From an uncultured Actinomycetes bacterium (GTDB lineage: Bacteria; Actinomycetota; Actinomycetes; S36-B12), in contig CALGTB010000306.1 of NCBI GenBank assembly GCA_937902285.1, positions 1 to 6,285 of the forward strand: a stretch of DNA of 6,285 nucleotides. The letters run 5' to 3'. The notes beneath the pieces were generated by a model. The model was not told the origin of the DNA. It saw only the letters and a list, made by a program, of their open reading frames with translations, and ran no database searches. The stretch's first letter is position 1, and the number at the start of each line of letters is the position of its first letter. Shown piece by piece: positions 1-6,276 of this stretch. The position numbers and the translations under genes are program-made.

Positions 1-42
1 TTAACGCTCGTTTACGTAGTATGTCTGCACTGCGTGAAAACC

Positions 43-88
43 GACCATGACGGTGCCGCAGTCTCTCGACCGCGGCACCGTCATGGTC
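43..88 (-). terminator. Rho-independent-type terminator after the pilin gene
   Basis: Positions 43-59 and 72-88 form a perfect 17-bp inverted repeat around a 12-nt loop (60-71). Read on the minus strand, the hairpin begins 25 nt past the prepilin stop codon and is followed by GGTTTTC, giving a GC-rich stem with a short T-run. The other side (+ strand) has no T-run, so the structure is oriented to end leftward transcription. The T-tract is short, as is common in high-GC bacteria. The hairpin would also protect the 3' end of the pilin mRNA from exonucleases. The stem is seen directly; termination is inferred. Confidence 0.8.
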
Positions 89-113
89 ATTCAGTTGTCG
101 TGGAGCCCGATCG

Positions 114-545
114 CTAGGCGACCGTGACGCCCTCCGTCGTGCACGTGGCCGTGGCCACGCCGTCCGGATCCAGTCCACCAGCGGTGGAGCTGTAGGTGTA
201 GGCGACGTCAGCGTCGATGTTGCAGCCGACGATGGTGTAGCCCGTTCCTCCACCGGTGACCGTCACGACGAGCTGGTTCCCTGGGGAGATCTGCGGGTTG
301 CCCGCCGTCAGGAGGACGGTGGTGGTCGGGTAGGCGTTGTCCTCGACGTACAGGGTCTCCATGACCTTCGCGACGCCGTTGATGTCGGACTTGACCGACG
401 CATCCCGTGCGCTGTTGCGCTGGCTGAGGAACACCGGGATGGCGATGGCGGCAAGAATGCCGATGATGGCGACGACGACGAGGAGTTCGATGAGGGTGAA
501 ACCCTTCTCGCTGTCGTCCTGTGACTTCATGATGCGAGTAAGCAT
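114..545 (-). CDS. pilA: Type IV prepilin (PilA-like major pilin candidate)
   Basis: Predicted structural subunit of the pilus, made as a 143-residue precursor in the cytoplasmic membrane and cleaved by a prepilin peptidase. A 15-residue class III leader ends in Lys-Gly; cleavage before Phe16 gives a mature protein of 128 residues starting FTLIELL. Glu20 is the conserved Glu5 of the mature pilin. A hydrophobic helix follows (about 16-39). The C-terminal part is Gly/Thr-rich, with two cysteines (108 and 135) that could close a disulfide-bounded D-region. The ATG at 545 is chosen because AGGAG sits 6 nt upstream; an in-frame upstream ATG at 590 lacks such a site, and a downstream ATG at 530 has a poor one. 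The gene is last in the pil cluster, 173 nt after pilC, and followed by a terminator. A minor pilin or pseudopilin is possible, but the retraction ATPases and the lone position favour the major pilin. Confidence 0.93.
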   Translation of the reverse strand: MLTRIMKSQDDSEKGFTLIELLVVVAIIGILAAIAIPVFLSQRNSARDASVKSDINGVAKVMETLYVEDNAYPTTTVLLTAGNPQISPGNQLVVTVTGGGTGYTIVGCNIDADVAYTYSSTAGGLDPDGVATATCTTEGVTVA

Positions 546-718
546 CTGCGTCTCCTGAAGAATGACCCCTCGTCCGGGGTGTCTCGCCACCGTGGCTTGA
601 CATCTGTGGTTTCGGCTCGCCGCGCACCCGCATGAACCCCTGCGCGCACTTTTCTGTGGCGATATCCGGGATAGTCCACCGGTGATGTCAGGGATGGTCC
701 GCCCGAGCCTTTCGGGAC
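546..718 (-). promoter_or_regulatory. Pilin 5' leader / intergenic region with small stem-loops
   Basis: This is the only sizeable non-coding gap in the cluster. Read leftwards it holds a small hairpin just after the pilC stop (arms 712-716 and 702-706, 5 bp), an 11-bp palindrome with a one-base centre (586-596, GCCAC-C-GTGGC), and a 5-bp hairpin (576-580 with 565-569) ending 8 nt before the ribosome binding site. A poor promoter-like pair exists, CTGACA (691-686) and GGATAT (667-662) with an 18-nt spacer, but the second element matches the -10 consensus badly. The region could carry a pilin-specific promoter, an mRNA processing site or a stabilising leader. The stem-loops are visible; any regulatory role is inferred. 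No known riboswitch core was recognised. Confidence 0.35.
552..556 (-). promoter_or_regulatory. Ribosome binding site of the prepilin gene
   Basis: On the minus strand AGGAG lies 6 nt before the ATG at 545. It decides between three in-frame ATG codons (590, 545, 530) and sets the leader peptide at 15 residues. Confidence 0.8.
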
Positions 719-1936
719 CTAGTTGATGAGCTCGAAGATCTTGAAGATCGGCAGGTACATCGCAACGATCATCCCGCCGACGATCCCGCCGAGCACCATG
801 ATCATGATGGGCTCGATGAGGGCCATCAGCTGCTCGGTCGTCGCCTCGACCTCCTGGTCGTAGAAGTCGGCGATCTTGCGCAGCATGTCGTCGAGTGCGC
901 CCGTGTCCTCGCCCACCGCGATCATCTGGACGACCATGTTCGGGAACACCGCGTGCTCGGACAGTGGCTTGGCGATGCCCGTGCCCTGCCGGACGCTCTC
1001 CTTCACCGACACCACGGCGCGCGAGATGACGATGTTGCCGGCCGTCTCCCCCACGATGTCCAGGGCGCCGAGGATCGGCACGCCGGCATGCATCAGGGTC
1101 GAGAAGTTGCGGGTGAAGCGCGCCAGCGCGACCTTCTGCAGCAGCTTGCCGAACACCGGCAGCCGGAACTTCATCGGATCGACGACCTGACGCACGCGCA
1201 GTGAGTCCTTGTTGGCCCGGTACCAGAACGTGAAGGTCAGGACGACCACGAGTGTCGGGACGAAGAACAGCGGGTTCTTCACGAGGTTCGACATGTTCAC
1301 GAGCAGCTGGGTCGGCAGCGGCAGCTCACCGCCGAACGACGCGAACAGCTCGGAGAAGACGGGCACGACGAAGATGAGCATGCCGGTCACGATCAGCACC
1401 GCGATGATGCCGACGGCGATCGGATAGGTGAGGGCTCCCTTGATCTTCCCGCGGAGCCGGACGTCGGCCTCGAGCGAGTCGGCGATCTGCACCATGGTCG
1501 AGTCGAGGAATCCCCCGACCTCGCCGGCCCGCACCATGCTGACGAGCAGTGCGGGGAACTCCTTGTGCCGGTTGAACGCCTCGGACAGGGAGTCGCCCTT
1601 CTCGACCTCGTCGCGAACCTCGATCAGCAGGTCGCGCAGCCGCGCGCTCTGTGTCTGCTCGGACAGGATCGCCAGGCACCTCAGGATCGGCAGGCCCGAC
1701 GAGAGCATCGTCGCGAACTGCCGCGAGAAGATGGCGAGGTCCTTCGTCTTGACGCGTCCCTTGCCGAACGTGATCTCCCGCTTGAGCCCGCTGTTGACCG
1801 GCTCGACGGCGATGGGCGTCAGGCCCTGCTGTCGCACCCGCGTGAGTGCGTCGGCCTCGCTGAGCGCCCGCATCTTCGACGACACGAGCCGGCCCGAGCG
1901 CGACCTTGCCTTGACCAGATAGTCATTCTGCGGCAT
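719..1936 (-). CDS. pilC: Type IV pilus inner-membrane platform protein PilC (GspF family)
   Basis: Polytopic membrane protein that links the cytoplasmic ATPases to pilin polymerisation. Its 405 residues match the usual PilC/GspF length. Two T2SSF repeats are visible, about residues 68-192 and 271-394, each with the family pattern of a cytoplasmic helical bundle (phenylalanine/arginine motif such as FSRQFATMLSSGLPIL and its copy FTRNFSTLMHAGVPIL) followed by a hydrophobic helix. Likely membrane segments are about 171-192, 222-239 and 372-396. Family motifs ELPLPTQLL (204-212) and GEDTGALDDML (342-352) are present. The ATG at 1936 is preceded by GGGGGTGA with 6-nt spacing. The start overlaps the end of pilT by 14 nt, implying translational coupling. 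No truncation or frameshift is seen. The set of PilB, PilT and prepilin neighbours makes a pilus role more likely than type II secretion. Confidence 0.96.
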   Translation of the reverse strand: MPQNDYLVKARSRSGRLVSSKMRALSEADALTRVRQQGLTPIAVEPVNSGLKREITFGKGRVKTKDLAIFSRQFATMLSSGLPILRCLAILSEQTQSARLRDLLIEVRDEVEKGDSLSEAFNRHKEFPALLVSMVRAGEVGGFLDSTMVQIADSLEADVRLRGKIKGALTYPIAVGIIAVLIVTGMLIFVVPVFSELFASFGGELPLPTQLLVNMSNLVKNPLFFVPTLVVVLTFTFWYRANKDSLRVRQVVDPMKFRLPVFGKLLQKVALARFTRNFSTLMHAGVPILGALDIVGETAGNIVISRAVVSVKESVRQGTGIAKPLSEHAVFPNMVVQMIAVGEDTGALDDMLRKIADFYDQEVEATTEQLMALIEPIMIMVLGGIVGGMIVAMYLPIFKIFELIN

Positions 1937-3179
1937 CCGGGCTCACCCCCAGCAGCTGCTGCAGCTCGGACAGGTCCGAGCACTTCTCCACGGCCGTCCC
2001 GAAGTCGATCGTCCCGGCCTTGACCAGCTCCGCGAGATCCTGGTTGAGGGTGTGCATCCCGAACCGCGATCCCGTCTGCAGCGCGGACGGGATCGACTGC
2101 AGCTTCCCCTCCCGGATGAGGTTGCGCACCGCGGGCGTCGCGATGAGGATCTCGGTCGCTGCGACCCGCCCCTCGCCGTCGGCCGTCTTGCAGAGGGTCT
2201 GGCAGACGATGGCCTGGATCGACGCTGCGAGCTGGGTGCGGATCTGCGCCTGCTGCTCGGGGGGGAACACGTCGACGATGCGGTCGATGGTCGTCGCGGA
2301 CGAGCTCGTGTGGAGGGTGCCGAAGACGAGGTGGCCGGTCTCCGCCGCTGTCAACGCCGTGGCGATCGTCTCGAGGTCGCGCATCTCACCGACGAGCACG
2401 ATGTCAGGGTCCTGCCGGAGCGCATGCTTGAGCGCGTTGGCGAACGACATCGTGTCGCTGCCGACCTCGCGCTGGTTGACCACGCACTGACGGTGCTGGT
2501 GCACGAACTCGATCGGGTCCTCGATCGTGACGATGTGCCCCTGCCGGGTGCGGTTGGCACGGTCGATGATGGCGGCCAGGGTCGTCGACTTGCCCGAGCC
2601 TGTCGGCCCGGTCACGAGCACCAGGCCTCGCGGCAGGGCCGCGAAGTCCCCGAGCAGCGCGGGCAGTCGGAGCGCGTCCAGCGGGAGGATGTCCCACGGG
2701 ATGGAGCGCAGGACGGCACCGACGCAGCCCTGCTGCTGGAAGACGTTGACCCGGAACCTCGCTGCCCCCGGCAGCGCGTAGGCGAAGTCGAGCTCCTTGG
2801 TCTCCTCGAAGCGCTGCTTCTGGCGATCGGTGAGCAGTGCGTACACCGTCTCCTGCAGCTGGTGAGCGGTGAGCGCCGAGTAGCCGGGGATCGCCTGCAG
2901 GTCGCCGTGCACGCGGATCATCGGGGGTGCGTTGACACTGAGGTGGAGGTCCGATCCGCCCTTCTCCAGGAGGTAGAGCAGCACCTCGTCGATCGCGATG
3001 TCCGGGGCGGACTCGCCGAGGGACGAGCGCATGACGCTGACGATGCCCGCCTCGCTGGCGGGTGGGGGCGCCACGGGGTGGAGTTCCACGGGCAGGCGCG
3101 GGACCTCGGCCAGGAGGGGCGCGAGGGGCGCCCCCACCGGTGGGGTCAGCGGCAGCGAGAAGCCATCAGGCGACGACAC
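1923..3179 (-). CDS. pilT: Type IV pilus retraction ATPase PilT with proline-rich N-terminal extension
   Basis: Hexameric secretion-type ATPase that depolymerises the pilus from the cytoplasmic face. In the 418-residue product the PAS-like N-terminal domain starts near residue 61 (GGSDLHL at 74-80). Walker A GPTGSGKST is at 191-199, the Asp box VTIEDPIEF at 217-225, Walker B DIVLVGEMRD at 259-268 and the His box TGHLVFGTLHT at 281-291. A near-canonical PilT signature AVRNLIRE is at 350-357 (usual form AIRNLIRE), which marks a retraction ATPase rather than PilB. The GTG at 3179 is chosen because GGAGGTG sits just upstream; the open frame runs on to an ATG at 3293, but that would overlap pilB by 128 nt and give an Arg/Ser-rich stretch typical of out-of-frame reading. 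The result overlaps pilB by 14 nt. About 55-60 Pro/Ala-rich residues precede the usual PilT start (PilT is typically about 345 residues); their function is unknown. Confidence 0.93.
   Translation of the reverse strand: MSSPDGFSLPLTPPVGAPLAPLLAEVPRLPVELHPVAPPPASEAGIVSVMRSSLGESAPDIAIDEVLLYLLEKGGSDLHLSVNAPPMIRVHGDLQAIPGYSALTAHQLQETVYALLTDRQKQRFEETKELDFAYALPGAARFRVNVFQQQGCVGAVLRSIPWDILPLDALRLPALLGDFAALPRGLVLVTGPTGSGKSTTLAAIIDRANRTRQGHIVTIEDPIEFVHQHRQCVVNQREVGSDTMSFANALKHALRQDPDIVLVGEMRDLETIATALTAAETGHLVFGTLHTSSSATTIDRIVDVFPPEQQAQIRTQLAASIQAIVCQTLCKTADGEGRVAATEILIATPAVRNLIREGKLQSIPSALQTGSRFGMHTLNQDLAELVKAGTIDFGTAVEKCSDLSELQQLLGVSPDAAE
1942..1950 (-). promoter_or_regulatory. Ribosome binding site of pilC inside the end of pilT
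   Basis: On the minus strand GGGGGTGAG lies just before the pilC ATG, close to the GGAGGTGA consensus, with 6 nt between GGGGGTGA and the start. It lies within the last codons of pilT, so ribosomes finishing pilT can pass to pilC. Confidence 0.6.
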
Positions 3180-4836
3180 GGAGCACCTCCGCGACGGTGG
3201 TGAGGCCCTGCGACACCTTGAGCCAGCCGTCCTGCCTGAGCGTGCGCATCCCCTGCTCGACGGCGGTTCGGCGCACGTCCTCGGACGACGCATTGCGGAC
3301 GGCCAGCTTGGCGATCTCCTCGGTCATGGGCATGACCTCGTGCATCGCGAGCCGTCCGCGATAGCCCGTGCGGGCGCAGCTCGAGCAGCCGACGGACTCG
3401 TAGAAGGCGGGAGTCACTCCCGGCGGGTACTCGAACCCGATGGCCGCGAGCTCGTCCGGCGTCTTCTCGACCTGGCGGCGGCAGTTCAGGCAGAGCCGGC
3501 GGGCGAGGCGCTGTCCGGTGGCGCACTCCAGTGCCGAGCCGACGAGGAAGGGCTCGATGCCCATCTCGGTGAGCCGGGTGATGACGCTCGGCGCATCGTT
3601 CGTGTGCAGCGTGGTGAGGACGAGGTGTCCGGTCAGCGCCGACTCGATGGCGATCTGCGCTGTCTCGTGGTCGCGGATCTCGCCGATGAGGATGATGTCC
3701 GGGTCTGCTCGCAGGATCGACCGCAGGGCCGCTGCGAACGTGAGTCCCGCCTTGGCATGCGTCTGCACCTGGTTGATCCCGGGGATGCGGTATTCGACCG
3801 GGTCCTCGACCGTGACGATGTTCACCTCGGGGCGCGACACCGCATTCAATGTCGCGTAGAGAGACGTCGACTTGCCCGAGCCGGTGGGCCCGCTGACGAT
3901 GAGCATCCCGTAGGGGCGCTCATACGAATGCCTCCACTTCAGCAGGTTCTCCGGCGAGAAGCCGAGGTCGGGGAGGGCCATCGTCGCCGCGGTGTTGTCC
4001 AGGATCCGCATGACGATCTTCTCGCCCCACACGGTGGGCAGGCAGCTCACGCGGAGGTCGATCTTGCGGCCGGCCGACACGACGCTGAGGCGGCCGTCCT
4101 GCGGGATCCGGCGTTCGGCGATGTCCATGTCCGCCATGATCTTCAGGCGCGAGATCACCGCCGACTGGATCTCCTTGGGCGCCGGCGCCATCTCCTTGAG
4201 CACGCCGTCGATGCGGAACCGGATCCGGATGTTGTTCTCGCTCGGCTCCACGTGGATGTCAGACGCGTTGTCGGAGATCGCCTGCTTCAGGAGGAGGTTG
4301 ACGTAGCGCACCAGCGGCGCGTCGGTCGTGGACGCGACCGGCGCGAGGATGTCGATGGCGGCGTCCTCGTCGAGCATGTCGCGCACGAGCTCGCCCAGCT
4401 CGGCCTCGGCGCGGTAGACGAGGTTGATGCGCGCCTGGATCTCGGACTTGAGCCCGCAGGCGAAGCGCACCGGATGGCGGGTGATGGCCTGGAGGTCATC
4501 GCGCACCTGCCAGTCCATGGCGGTCTGGGGATCCGACACGACGACGAGCACGTCATGGTCGAGCGCCAGCGGGATCACCTCGTACTTGCGCGCCTGGTCG
4601 CCCGTGAGGAGCTGGGCGGCCGCGGGATCGATGGTGACGTCCATGACCTCGACGAACTCGAGCCCGGCTGCCTCGACGGTGCATCGCACGACGTCCTTCT
4701 TGGCCACCGCTCCCTGCTGCACGAGCACGGCGAGGACAGGCGTTCCGAGAGCGCCGGCCGTGGTCTGCGCGGCGGCGAACTGGTCAGCCGTGATGAGGCC
4801 CTCGGCCACGAGGACATCGGCGACGGACGCGCTCAT
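3166..4836 (-). CDS. pilB: Type IV pilus assembly ATPase PilB (GspE family)
   Basis: Cytoplasmic hexameric ATPase that drives pilin addition through PilC. The 556-residue product has a GspE/MshEN-like N-terminal region (about 1-150), a linker, then an N2 domain containing SDIHVEP (192-198) and IRFRIDGVL (205-213). Catalytic motifs are all intact: Walker A GPTGSGKST 316-324, Asp box VTVEDPVEY 341-349, Walker B DIILIGEIRD 380-389, His box TGHLVLTTLHT 402-412. A zinc-binding tetracysteine, C449/C452 and C484/C487, is the hallmark of PilB/GspE and absent from PilT. Length is normal for PilB. The ATG at 4836 overlaps the stop of the preceding small gene as ATGA; only a weak GGTGA lies upstream, so translation is probably coupled. 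The N-terminal repeats look degenerate for cyclic di-GMP binding (see findings). A type II secretion GspE is the alternative, but adjacent pilT genes argue for a pilus. Confidence 0.96.
   Translation of the reverse strand: MSASVADVLVAEGLITADQFAAAQTTAGALGTPVLAVLVQQGAVAKKDVVRCTVEAAGLEFVEVMDVTIDPAAAQLLTGDQARKYEVIPLALDHDVLVVVSDPQTAMDWQVRDDLQAITRHPVRFACGLKSEIQARINLVYRAEAELGELVRDMLDEDAAIDILAPVASTTDAPLVRYVNLLLKQAISDNASDIHVEPSENNIRIRFRIDGVLKEMAPAPKEIQSAVISRLKIMADMDIAERRIPQDGRLSVVSAGRKIDLRVSCLPTVWGEKIVMRILDNTAATMALPDLGFSPENLLKWRHSYERPYGMLIVSGPTGSGKSTSLYATLNAVSRPEVNIVTVEDPVEYRIPGINQVQTHAKAGLTFAAALRSILRADPDIILIGEIRDHETAQIAIESALTGHLVLTTLHTNDAPSVITRLTEMGIEPFLVGSALECATGQRLARRLCLNCRRQVEKTPDELAAIGFEYPPGVTPAFYESVGCSSCARTGYRGRLAMHEVMPMTEEIAKLAVRNASSEDVRRTAVEQGMRTLRQDGWLKVSQGLTTVAEVLRVVA
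3184..3190 (-). promoter_or_regulatory. Ribosome binding site of pilT (fixes the GTG start)
   Basis: GGAGGTG on the minus strand, inside the 3' end of pilB, with the GGAGG core 6 nt from the GTG at 3179. This strong match is the main reason for preferring that GTG over the upstream ATG at 3293. Confidence 0.75.
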
Positions 4837-5114
4837 GCCATCACCGGCTTCCGCGCGGCAGTAGCCGCGTCACGACGGGCCGTGCGGCCCCCGGCGGGCA
4901 CCAGCAGTTCGTCCACGAGGGTGAGGTCACGGCTGTAGCGGGTGATCAGCTCGTCGGTCAGCAGCCGCACCCTCTCCCGCAGCATCGGGACAGCAGCGTC
5001 CTCGATCGCGCCACGCTCCCCCCGCGACCGCATGAGAGCACGCTCGAGGTCGCGTCGCGAGCCGCGTCGCTCGCACCTCAGCTCGTCCATCGTCAGTTCC
5101 CCCCAGACGTCCAT
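4833..5114 (-). CDS. Small Arg-rich protein of unknown function between pilus ATPase genes
   Basis: I do not recognise this 93-residue protein. It is highly charged, with 18 arginines and one cysteine (14). Residues 10-70 look largely helical, with a heptad-like run LRERVRLLTDELITRY (45-60), followed by a basic, Ala-rich tail (77-91). There is no signal peptide or membrane segment, so it is probably cytoplasmic. The ATG at 5114 is preferred because GGGAGGGG (5117-5124) sits 2-4 nt upstream, directly against the stop of the upstream ATPase gene; the frame stays open to 5213, but that start would overlap the ATPase by 89 nt. The stop overlaps the pilB start as ATGA. That tight position supports a real gene co-translated with PilB, and a PilB or PilT partner is a plausible guess only. 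Confidence 0.8.
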   Translation of the reverse strand: MDVWGELTMDELRCERRGSRRDLERALMRSRGERGAIEDAAVPMLRERVRLLTDELITRYSRDLTLVDELLVPAGGRTARRDAATAARKPVMA

Positions 5115-5116
5115 GG

Positions 5117-5124
5117 CCCCTCCC
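5117..5124 (-). promoter_or_regulatory. Ribosome binding site of the small unknown gene
   Basis: GGGAGGGG on the minus strand directly follows the TAG stop (5127-5125) of the upstream ATPase gene and precedes the ATG at 5114. It sets the start of the 93-residue protein and suggests coupled translation. Confidence 0.6.
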
Positions 5125-6276
5125 CTACGTCCGGTACCCGGCACGGCGAAGTGCGACATGAAGATCCGCCGAGCGGCCCACGACCTTCTCGGCCTCCTCG
5201 ACGGTGATGTCACCCGACAGCACCAGCCGGACCGCGTCCTGCTCGAAGGTCTTCATCCCGTAGAACTCGCCCTCGGACACGATGTCCTGAAGGGTGCCGG
5301 TCTTCTCCGGGTCGATGATCGCCTCGCGGACACGCGGCGTCGTGATCGCCGCCTCGACGATGACGACCCGGCCAGGCGTCCTGGCCGACAGGACGAGGTG
5401 CTGGCACAGCACGCCCTGGAGCGACTCGGCGATCGAGGCCCGGGCCTGCCGCTGCTCCCCCAGCGGGAAGATGTCGATGACCCGGTTCACCGCATCGATG
5501 ACCGTCCTGGCATGCAGGGTCGCCAGCACGAGGTGTCCCGTCTCCGCCGCCTGCAGCGCCGTCCGCATCGTGTCCACATCGCGGATCTCGCCGATGAGGA
5601 TGACATCGGGGTCCTGGCGCATGCCCGAGCGGAGGGCGCGGGCGAACTGCAGCGTGTCGGTGTGCAGCTCGCGCTGGCTGATCGCGGCCATCTTGTCGTG
5701 ATGGAGGAACTCGATCGGGTCCTCGATCGTGAGGATGTGGCATCGGCGCTCGTCGTTGATGGCATCGATCATCGCGGCGAGGGTCGTCGTCTTCCCCGAC
5801 CCCGTCGGGCCGCAGACGAGCACCAGGCCGCTCGGACGGAGCGCGAGCTCATGAACCAGCGGCGGAAGGCCAAGCTCCTCGAAGCTGGGGATCTTCTCCT
5901 TCACATGCCTCAGCACCATCGCCGCGTCGCCGCGAGCCCGGTAGGCGTTCCCGCGGAAGCGTCCGATGTCGTCGGCGCTGAGCGCGAAGTCGCACTCGTG
6001 CTCCGACGCGAAGGCCAGGCGGTCGTGGTCGGTCGGCAGGGCCGCCTGCACGAGCGCGGCGGTGTCATCGCCGGTGAAGGGCGGCACGTCGAGGGGCCAC
6101 AGCTGGCCGGCGACCCGCACCAAGGGGGGCGACCCGGCCCGGATGTGGACGTCCGACGCGCCGTAGGCGACTGCCGCCTCGAGGATGTCGCGCAGCTCGA
6201 GCGGCGACCACGGCGCGGCCTCGCCCTCGGGCTCGACGACCACGCCCGGGTCCGCGGGCACGCTGGACAGGGCCAT
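5125..6276 (-). CDS. Second PilT-family ATPase, PilU-like variant
   Basis: Paralogue of the PilT encoded downstream; predicted cytoplasmic retraction ATPase of 383 residues. The N-terminal domain begins near residue 25 (GASDVHI at 39-45). Walker A GPTGSGKTT is at 156-164, Asp box LTIEDPIEF 182-190, Walker B DVILIGEIRD 224-233 and His box TGHLVLATLHA 246-256. There is no tetracysteine, so it is not PilB. Two features differ from classical PilT: the His box ends LHA rather than LHT, and the AIRNLIRE site is diverged (PRVREAII, 314-321). The LATLHA form resembles PilU, the accessory retraction ATPase, as I recall that family. The ATG at 6276 gives a sensible N-terminus, but only 9 nt upstream are visible, they contain no clear ribosome binding site, and no in-frame stop appears before the window edge. 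The true start could therefore lie outside. It is the first visible gene of the operon. Confidence 0.88.
   Translation of the reverse strand: MALSSVPADPGVVVEPEGEAAPWSPLELRDILEAAVAYGASDVHIRAGSPPLVRVAGQLWPLDVPPFTGDDTAALVQAALPTDHDRLAFASEHECDFALSADDIGRFRGNAYRARGDAAMVLRHVKEKIPSFEELGLPPLVHELALRPSGLVLVCGPTGSGKTTTLAAMIDAINDERRCHILTIEDPIEFLHHDKMAAISQRELHTDTLQFARALRSGMRQDPDVILIGEIRDVDTMRTALQAAETGHLVLATLHARTVIDAVNRVIDIFPLGEQRQARASIAESLQGVLCQHLVLSARTPGRVVIVEAAITTPRVREAIIDPEKTGTLQDIVSEGEFYGMKTFEQDAVRLVLSGDITVEEAEKVVGRSADLHVALRRAGYRT

Noticed and set aside
1..48. Short minus-strand frame from an ATG at 48 to a TAA at 1-3
   Set aside because: Only 15 codons; it starts within the terminator hairpin and has no ribosome binding site.
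114..590. Upstream start of the prepilin at 590
   Set aside because: It would lengthen the leader to 30 residues and lacks a ribosome binding site, whereas the ATG at 545 has AGGAG at ideal spacing.
597..602. TTGACA on the plus strand as a -35 element
   Set aside because: No -10-like sequence 16-19 nt downstream, and no plus-strand gene for it to serve.
546..660. Cyclic di-GMP (GEMM) riboswitch in the pilin leader
   Set aside because: Such riboswitches can precede pilin genes and there are loose resemblances (an AAGCCACGG stretch), but the conserved core and the two-hairpin arrangement cannot be laid out here.
2052..3203. Plus-strand open frame (383 codons) opposite pilT
   Set aside because: It is antisense to pilT with a composition (Arg, Asp, Glu, Leu) expected from reverse reading of GC-rich codons; no plausible protein features.
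719..4836. Type II secretion or competence pseudopilus instead of a type IV pilus
   Set aside because: Two PilT-family retraction ATPases sit in the same operon, which type II secretion and typical Gram-positive competence loci lack.
2998..4938. Long plus-strand open frame (646 codons) opposite pilB and pilT
   Set aside because: It is antisense to two genes with complete catalytic motifs; its translation is Arg/Asp/His-rich low-complexity, typical of the complementary frame in high-GC DNA, and has no family motif.
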